This document shows, piece after piece, positions 25,327 to 29,722 of a stretch of 29,722 nucleotides of DNA. The stretch lies in the IMG/VR virus record IMGVR_UViG_3300009093_000104, positions 1 through 29,722 of that record, one strand, 5' to 3'. The notes under the pieces are model-generated. The model worked only from the letters and a program-made list of their open reading frames with translations. It was not told where the DNA came from and did not search any database. The translations under genes and the position numbers were made by a program. Within the stretch, counting starts at the first letter, position 1. Every line of letters begins with the position of its first letter. Source of the stretch: a virus.

Positions 25327-25577
25327 ATCCCATCGCGTACCGCGAACGAGTGACCGTCATCGACGTACTCGAAACCGGCGCGTGCTTTGAAGGCGTGAAG
25401 GCTTGGATTGAGCGAGTCGGCGTCATCGTTGTGAAGGCTGCTGATTACCTGCGCGAGCAATGGATACAGTACGCAGCAGTGATCTACGGCGACGGCTACG
25501 GCGACGGCTACGGCTACGGCGACGGCTACGGCTGCGGCTACGGCGACGGTTACGGCTACGGCGACGGCTACGGCTAA
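25323..25577 (+). CDS. Early protein with Tyr-Gly-Asp-Gly repeat tail (84 aa)
   Basis: The GTG at 25323 overlaps the previous stop as GTGA. The first 54 residues form a normal small domain (VNPIAYRERVTVIDVLETGA, CFEGVKAWIERVGVIVVKAA). The last thirty residues are only Tyr, Gly, Asp and one Cys, in YGDG/YG units, down to the stop. I recall Gly/Tyr/Asp-rich tails like this from other phage proteins of unknown role. The tail is probably disordered or adhesive. It is encoded by a 12-base direct repeat in which Gly is almost always GGC. Confidence 0.75.
   Translation: MNPIAYRERVTVIDVLETGACFEGVKAWIERVGVIVVKAADYLREQWIQYAAVIYGDGYGDGYGYGDGYGCGYGDGYGYGDGYG
25485..25574 (+). repeat. Coding direct repeat, GGCGACGGCTAC units
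   Basis: Ninety bases made of GGCGACGGCTAC and shorter GGCTAC units, in frame with the gene. One unit has TGC for TAC and one has GGT for GGC. Such a tract can change length by slippage, so the number of units may vary between related phages. Confidence 0.9.
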
Positions 25578-25589
25578 ATAATTTCCGCA

Positions 25590-25630
25590 CGCGCCGGCAC
25601 ACAGGGCAAACGGAGTTGGTTGCCGGCGCG
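25590..25630 (+). terminator. Long-loop hairpin before the recombination genes
   Basis: A perfect 10-bp stem (CGCGCCGGCA / TGCCGGCGCG) with a 21-base loop is followed by GTTTCTTTCTTCC. It lies in the 75-base gap between the repeat-tail gene and the coiled-coil gene. It could be a partial terminator, a processing site or a 5' structure that controls the recombination genes. The T-run is interrupted, so strong termination is doubtful. Confidence 0.5.
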
Positions 25631-25652
25631 GTTTCTTTCTTCCGAGGACTTT

Positions 25653-26636
25653 ATGACAACCGAAATCAAGGAATACACCAAAACCGAAGCCGCACTTGCG
25701 ACTCTGCGCGACAAGTACGCGACCGCCGTTTTCGACGTGACGACGACGAAAGGAATGGCGATTGCAAAAGAAGCACGCGCCGAACTTCGCGACTATCGCG
25801 TCTCGCTGGAAAAGATGCGGATTGAGATCAAGGCGCCAGCGCTTGAGCGTTGCCGGCTGATCGACACGGAAGCCAAGCGCATAACGGCCGAACTGTCGAA
25901 ACTCGAAGAACCGATCGACGCGATTATCAAAACTGAGGAAGGTCGCAAAGAAGCCGAGCGCGCAGCAAAGGTGAAGCCCGAGCAGGAACGCATCGCTGCC
26001 ATTGAGCGCGAGCGGCTTGCTGCGGAGAAGGCCGAGGCTGATCGCATTCAGCGTGAGAAGGAAGCGGCCATGGCTGCGGAGCGTGCCGAACTCGACCGGC
26101 AGCGCAAAGAACTGGAGGCCGATCGTGCCGCACAGCAACGTATCGTCGCCGAGCTCGCCGAGCGCGAACGCGTTGAACGAGAGCAGCGCGAAGCCGCAGA
26201 GGCCGCGCAGCGCGAGATATTGCGCAAGGAGCGCGCCGAGCACGAAGAGAAGCTTGCGGCTGAGCGCAAGCGCATCGCCGACGAACGCGAAGCACTGGAA
26301 CGCGCACAGGCCGAACAGCGCCGCATCGCGCAGGAAGAAGCTGACCGCAAGGCGAAGGCAGAACGCGAACGCCTGGACGCCGAAGCCAAGGCCGCGCGTG
26401 AGGCCCAGGCGCAGCGCGAGGCATATGCGCGTGCACAGGCTGAGCGTGAGCGTGAGGAAGCAGCAGCGAAGCGCTTGGCAACCCTCAAGGCCCGTGCACC
26501 GGCTTTGCGCGCGGCAGCAATCGATGCGCATGCGCTGCTGAGCGCCAACGGTCTCGCCGACCACGACGTAACGATCACCTTGGGCTTTGCTATCGAAAAC
26601 GATGCGAAGTCCGCCAAACCGAGGAAAGCCGCATGA
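25653..26636 (+). CDS. Long coiled-coil protein of the recombination operon (327 aa)
   Basis: The ATG at 25653 (MTTEIKEYTKTEAALATLRD) has GAGGA upstream. An N-terminal helical domain (residues 1-100, YATAVFDVTTTKGMAIAKEA and IEIKAPALERCRLIDTEAKR) recalls phage proteins of the DUF1351 kind that precede RecT/ERF genes. Residues 100-290 form an almost unbroken, highly charged coiled coil (Glu/Arg/Ala-rich, for example AERERVEREQREAAEAAQRE-like repeats). A short end (NGLADHDVTITLGFAIEN) closes the protein. Position directly before ERF suggests a partner in annealing or in exonuclease control. It is coupled to ERF by ATGA. Confidence 0.78.
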   Translation: MTTEIKEYTKTEAALATLRDKYATAVFDVTTTKGMAIAKEARAELRDYRVSLEKMRIEIKAPALERCRLIDTEAKRITAELSKLEEPIDAIIKTEEGRKEAERAAKVKPEQERIAAIERERLAAEKAEADRIQREKEAAMAAERAELDRQRKELEADRAAQQRIVAELAERERVEREQREAAEAAQREILRKERAEHEEKLAAERKRIADEREALERAQAEQRRIAQEEADRKAKAERERLDAEAKAAREAQAQREAYARAQAEREREEAAAKRLATLKARAPALRAAAIDAHALLSANGLADHDVTITLGFAIENDAKSAKPRKAA

Positions 26637-27442
26637 ACGCTATGGTCAAACCGCAGGCGGGCGAACTCGCCCCAATCAATCAGCCGCAGTCGGAAGACTC
26701 CCGCGTCCTGATGATGATCGTGCAGAAAATGTCCGAAGACCCGGACTTCGACATCGACAAAGTTAAGCAGATGATCGAGATCAAGGAGCGTCTCGACGCG
26801 ACTGCTGCGCGCAAAGCGTTCGCGGCCGATATGGCGGAGTTCAAGAAAGTCGCGCCGACGATCACGAAGGATCGTCGCGTGTTCTTCAAGGGCAAGGATG
26901 GCAAGCCGGACACCGACTACAACCATGCCTCCTTGGGCAATGTTGTCGAGACCGCGATCGCGTTGCTCGCCGAGTACGGCTTTTCGCACAACTGGACCAC
27001 GAAGAGAAACGGCGATCGAATAGAGGTCACATGCTGGCTCAAGCATCGGCTTGGCCATGTCGAATCCGAAATGCAGGATGGCCCGCTCGACACGACTGGC
27101 AACAAAAACAATCTGCAGGCAGCGGCGTCCACGCGCACATTCTTGGAACGCTATTCGTTCCTAGCGGTTGCCGGCTTGGCCACGAAGGAGCAGCTCGACG
27201 ACGACGGGCGCACCGGCGGCGGCGCTCCGGAGAAGTCCGAAGCTGAACTTGAGGCCGAACGCGCGGCAGCAGCCAAGCAGCAGGAATGGCTCGACGCGAT
27301 CGAGGCATGCACGAGCGATGTCGAGTTGTCCAAGCGCAAGAAGGAACTCGTCGCGGCGTGCGGTGGAAGTGACAAGGTGCCGCAGAATCTCGTCGCCGCT
27401 TGCGTGGCGAAGAAAGCCAGCCTGGCGAAGGCTGCGCAATGA
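26633..27442 (+). CDS. ERF-family single-strand annealing protein
   Basis: This 269-aa protein starts MNAMVKPQAGELAPINQPQS. The ERF core (about residues 55-180) is recognised by AADMAEFKKVAPTITKDRRV, YNHASLGNVVETAIALLAEY, GFSHNWTTKRNGDRIEVTCW, MQDGPLDTTGNKNNLQAAAS and TRTFLERYSFLAVAGLAT. ERF proteins anneal complementary strands, work with a phage exonuclease, and help circularise or recombine the genome. The C-terminal part is charged and helical (EAELEAERAAAAKQQEWLDA). It is overlapped by ATGA on both sides, with the coiled-coil gene before it and the exonuclease after it. Confidence 0.93.
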   Translation: MNAMVKPQAGELAPINQPQSEDSRVLMMIVQKMSEDPDFDIDKVKQMIEIKERLDATAARKAFAADMAEFKKVAPTITKDRRVFFKGKDGKPDTDYNHASLGNVVETAIALLAEYGFSHNWTTKRNGDRIEVTCWLKHRLGHVESEMQDGPLDTTGNKNNLQAAASTRTFLERYSFLAVAGLATKEQLDDDGRTGGGAPEKSEAELEAERAAAAKQQEWLDAIEACTSDVELSKRKKELVAACGGSDKVPQNLVAACVAKKASLAKAAQ

Positions 27443-28035
27443 CGCCGGAAGTCGCCAACGCGAGGCGCGGCAAACTGACGGCCTCGGTCGCGCCGATCAT
27501 CATGGGCGGCGATTCGACCGAGGGCCTGAAGAAGCTGATTCGCAAGCTGGCCGGCGAGCGCATCTATGGCGACTTGGGCGAGGAATCGTTCCAGTCGGCC
27601 AAGATGAAAGACGGCAACGAATGCGAACCGGAAGCGCTGGATTGGGCCGAGTTCACGTTCGATTGCATGCTGCGCCGCGGCGTCTGCATTCAGCACCCGA
27701 CCATGGACTATGTTGCCGGCACGCCTGACGCGTTGGGCGATAGCTTCGTGGTCGAGTGCAAGAGTCCTCTGTTTCACGTCTGGGCCGATACGCGCGAGCG
27801 CGGCGAGATCCCGAGCGAGTACCGCTGGCAGTGTCGTTGGCAGCTCTGGATTGCTAAGGAGCTATACGGCTGGACCGAGGGCAGGTTCGTCAGCTACCAC
27901 CGACGGCCGCGTGGGTTCGTCATTCCCTTCACTGTGACCAATCAAGAAATAGAGCAGATGAAACAGCGCGCGATGTACGTAAACGTTCGCATCCAGGAAT
28001 GCATGGAAGTCCTCAGCGAGCGGAGGGCCGCGTAA
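27439..28035 (+). CDS. YqaJ-family viral exonuclease (lambda Exo-like)
   Basis: The ATG at 27439 (MTPEVANARRGKLTASVAPI) overlaps the ERF stop as ATGA; 198 aa. The PD-(D/E)xK nuclease core has D97 in AGTPDALG and the ECK triad E106-x-K108 in VVECKSP, with an upstream Glu (E63 region, NECEPEALDWAE). The helix QCRWQLWIAKELYGW matches the family's Q-motif. Such exonucleases degrade the 5' strand of double-stranded ends to give 3' overhangs for ERF, as lambda Exo does for Beta. Both genes together form a Red-type system. No Gam-like host-nuclease inhibitor is seen in the window. Confidence 0.93.
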   Translation: MTPEVANARRGKLTASVAPIIMGGDSTEGLKKLIRKLAGERIYGDLGEESFQSAKMKDGNECEPEALDWAEFTFDCMLRRGVCIQHPTMDYVAGTPDALGDSFVVECKSPLFHVWADTRERGEIPSEYRWQCRWQLWIAKELYGWTEGRFVSYHRRPRGFVIPFTVTNQEIEQMKQRAMYVNVRIQECMEVLSERRAA

Positions 28036-28229
28036 TGGGCGACATGCGCGAACACTTCGATGCACTGCGCGAGCATCGCAAGGAACAGCGGCGTGCGCTC
28101 GGCGTACCGTGCCCGCACTGCTACAAAGCGCGCCCGAAGGCGCAGCCGTCGATTCTCATGCCCGGCCAGCGGTGCAAGGTCGATGGCTACGTTGACCAGC
28201 GTGTGCCTATTGGGAGCGCTCGCGCATGA
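28035..28229 (+). CDS. Small zinc-motif protein (64 aa)
   Basis: The ATG at 28035 overlaps the exonuclease stop as TAATG. The protein MGDMREHFDALREHRKEQRR has a helical, basic front and a Cys motif CPHCYKARPKAQPSILMPGQ followed by RCKVDGYVDQR. Two Cys as CxxC plus a later Cys and Asp/His could hold one metal. I remember this CPxC...P.ILLPGQRC...GY.D.R pattern from small phage proteins beside recombination genes, without known role. Confidence 0.72.
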   Translation: MGDMREHFDALREHRKEQRRALGVPCPHCYKARPKAQPSILMPGQRCKVDGYVDQRVPIGSARA

Positions 28230-28732
28230 GCCACGCTCCCGGCGCCACGCTGAAAGCCCTCGTCAAGCTCGGCCGCTCGCCTGGCGATTGCTGGCAATGG
28301 ATCGGGAAGATTGACCCGCTCGGTTGCGCGATCAAGCAGTTCGACGGCAAGCCCATCCCGGCACGTCGTTGGATGTGGTCGCAGCTGTTCGGTCCACTGC
28401 CGACCGGCCTTGTTGTCACGACCTCTTGCGGCAGCAAGCAGTGCGTGAACCCGCATCACCTTCTGTTGTGCACGCAGGCGGACGCTTGCCGCGCGACGGT
28501 CAGCACAACGCTCGTCGCGAGCGACATCGCTGAGATTCGCAGAGCGAAAACCGGCGGCGGCAATCAGATGGCAAAGATTCTCGCCGAGCGCTACGGCGTA
28601 TCGGCCGCAACGATTCGCGACATCTGGCGCCGCAAGTCATGGGCGCCTGCAAAACCGTTCTACGGTCCTGCAACACCGAAGCACAGCCGACAATTTCCGA
28701 AGCCATCAACCGAGGGAGAAACCCGTGTTTGA
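28226..28732 (+). CDS. HNH endonuclease
   Basis: The ATG at 28226 overlaps the previous stop as ATGA; 168 aa. The N-terminal part has CWQWIGKIDPLG (Cys22), ARRWMWSQLFGPLPTGLVVT, Cys68, and the core CVNPHHL (73-79), which is the HNH_3/AP2-HNH homing-type pattern: zinc knuckle, ββα-metal site with NPHH. The second half (AKILAERYGVSAATIRDIWR) is a helix-turn-helix for DNA binding. It may be a free-standing homing-like nuclease or help packaging or recombination. Its end overlaps the next gene by 8 bases. Confidence 0.88.
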   Translation: MSHAPGATLKALVKLGRSPGDCWQWIGKIDPLGCAIKQFDGKPIPARRWMWSQLFGPLPTGLVVTTSCGSKQCVNPHHLLLCTQADACRATVSTTLVASDIAEIRRAKTGGGNQMAKILAERYGVSAATIRDIWRRKSWAPAKPFYGPATPKHSRQFPKPSTEGETRV

Positions 28733-29261
28733 ATTCAAAAAGCAAGCGATGGTCGAGCACGTCAGCCAAACCAAAGGCAGCAATGACGATTCGCCGGTGC
28801 TCGTGCATATCAAGATTTCCGTCGAGGATTTGCCGGCGAAGGCCGCGGCGTTTGCGTTGCGTGCTGAGAGCGAGGCCGAAGTCATCGCGGCGTTCTTCAG
28901 CAACGATGCCGATCAAAACAAGCGCTTCCTCGGGCTGAACGAAATCCCGATCGACGAAGCATGGGAAGGCCGCCATCAGATCAAGGTGTCGAGCCTCGCG
29001 AAACTGCGCGTGACGAAGCTGTTCAACATCAAGCTCACGCCACGCGCGAAGGGCCTGTTCGATGCGGTGTTCACGGCCACGGTCGAAGACCCGCCGGAAA
29101 ACTACATCGACGCGGTTTCCAAGCGCATGCACTCGCTGACATCGGTGCTGCTGGAGCAGGAACCGGAACTCGACCTCAAGCAGCCGCCCAAGCCAGGCGA
29201 AGAAGACCGCAAGCCGGGCAAGGTGAAGAAGTCCGAACCGCAGCAACAGACGTTGCAGTAG
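28725..29261 (+). CDS. Unknown early protein (178 aa)
   Basis: It starts with a GTG at 28725 behind GAGGGAG (translated MFEFKKQAMVEHVSQTKGSN). The main part is beta-rich: SPVLVHIKISVEDLPAKAAA, IAAFFSNDADQNKRFLGLNE, and KLTPRAKGLFDAVFTATVED, with helices between. The C-terminus is Pro/Glu/Lys-rich and likely disordered (LDLKQPPKPGEEDRKPGKVK). I do not recognise the family with certainty; the early position among recombination genes suggests a DNA-metabolism accessory protein. Confidence 0.7.
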   Translation: MFEFKKQAMVEHVSQTKGSNDDSPVLVHIKISVEDLPAKAAAFALRAESEAEVIAAFFSNDADQNKRFLGLNEIPIDEAWEGRHQIKVSSLAKLRVTKLFNIKLTPRAKGLFDAVFTATVEDPPENYIDAVSKRMHSLTSVLLEQEPELDLKQPPKPGEEDRKPGKVKKSEPQQQTLQ

Positions 29262-29268
29262 CGCACCC

Positions 29269-29706
29269 GTGAAAGCGCTATCCATTCAGCAGCCATGGGC
29301 TCACGCCATCTTGCATTTTGGCAAGGACGTCGAGAATCGTTCGTGGGATACGAAGTTCCGCGGCGAGTTCCTGATTCATGCCGGCAAGAAATTCGACTTG
29401 GAAGGTTGGACATGGATCAAGCTGAACTGGATAGCGCTTGGATTGCCAGAGAACGACTTCGCGTCCTATGGCATGCGACCACAGGACTTTCAGATGGGCG
29501 GCATTGTCGGCAAAGCAACGCTCGATGAAGTGATCGTCGACGTCGGGCTTAACCGCGAGCACGGACGCTTGCTCATGCCGTGGTTCTTCGGGCCGAAAGG
29601 TTTTGTGTTGTCGAATGCGCAGCCAGTGCCGTTTCAACCGATGAGTGGCAAGCTCGGTTTCTTCGAAGTCGCACTAGATACGCACCCCCTCGCGTGTTCG
29701 GCGTAA
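29269..29706 (+). CDS. ASCH-domain protein
   Basis: A GTG at 29269 starts a protein of 145 aa: MKALSIQQPWAHAILHFGKD, then VENRSWDTKFRGEFLIHAGK. This is the signature opening of the ASCH/PUA-like fold (SIxQPWAxxIxxGxKxxENRxW...RGxxxIHAxK). Later parts are GGIVGKATLDEVI and GPKGFVLSNAQPVPFQPMSG, also typical. ASCH proteins bind RNA, and some are cytidine-derivative hydrolases; in phages the role is unknown. It is the last complete gene; 16 bases remain to the window end and show nothing more. Confidence 0.88.
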   Translation: MKALSIQQPWAHAILHFGKDVENRSWDTKFRGEFLIHAGKKFDLEGWTWIKLNWIALGLPENDFASYGMRPQDFQMGGIVGKATLDEVIVDVGLNREHGRLLMPWFFGPKGFVLSNAQPVPFQPMSGKLGFFEVALDTHPLACSA

Positions 29707-29722
29707 CGGCAACAAGGGCTAA

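Noticed and set aside
25485-25574. Repeat array that might be taken for a CRISPR or satellite
   Set aside because: The units are 12 bases or less with no spacers, and they are in frame as the Tyr-Gly-Asp-Gly tail of a gene.
25170-26564. Long minus-strand open frame of 464 codons opposite the coiled-coil gene
   Set aside because: It spans three plus-strand genes with good ribosome sites and overlaps, and its Leu/Phe-rich product is the antisense of Glu/Arg/Ala codons and of the GGC repeat.

Overview
This window is a large part of a lambda-like temperate siphophage genome or prophage from a GC-rich proteobacterial host. A Burkholderiales or Xanthomonadales-type host would fit the base composition and gene mix, but the sequence does not fix it. 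The tail genes, integrase and attachment sites are not in the window. Almost every gene belongs to one of two tightly packed transcripts that diverge from an immunity region at about 21.9-23.5 kb. Many genes are joined by ATGA, GTGA or TAATG stop/start overlaps.

Reading leftward from the immunity region (minus strand), the order is that of the lambda right arm: Cro-like repressor, CII-position DNA-binding protein, O-like initiator with an internal iteron cluster (probable origin), Toprim/DnaB-type primase-helicase, small genes, an SNF2-like helicase with a DNA methyltransferase, a nin-like block (zinc proteins, DUF1367, YbcO, RuvC-like resolvase), and a Q-like antiterminator. A 335-bp non-coding stretch follows, with a promoter and terminator laid out as lambda pR'-tR'. 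After it come the lysis genes (small membrane proteins, lambda R-type endolysin, holin candidate, Rz/Rz1 spanins), a cos-like site at about 8.8 kb, and the lambda-type head genes: terminase small and large subunits, gpW, portal, S49 protease, a scaffold-position protein, decoration protein, major capsid protein, FII-like connector and two head-tail boundary proteins. The last of these runs off the left edge.

Reading rightward (plus strand), the immunity region holds a short XRE repressor and two exported-protein genes that look like lysogenic cargo. A strong promoter overlapped by an operator (pL-like) follows. It leads into an early operon of small membrane or unknown proteins, a protein with a Tyr-Gly-Asp-Gly repeat tail, a long coiled-coil protein, an ERF annealing protein, a YqaJ exonuclease, a zinc-motif protein, an HNH endonuclease, an unknown protein and an ASCH protein.

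The most informative non-coding signals are: a lambda-spaced cosQ/cosN candidate with an IHF-like site; three related 14-bp operators at the two early promoters, with predicted leaderless mRNAs for both repressors; iterons inside the O-like gene beside a purine-asymmetric tract; and the pR'-like late control region. The window reads straight through the cos candidate, so it comes from an integrated, circular or concatemeric form. The best candidate for less familiar biology is the coupled helicase-methyltransferase pair, followed by the exported-protein genes in the immunity region.
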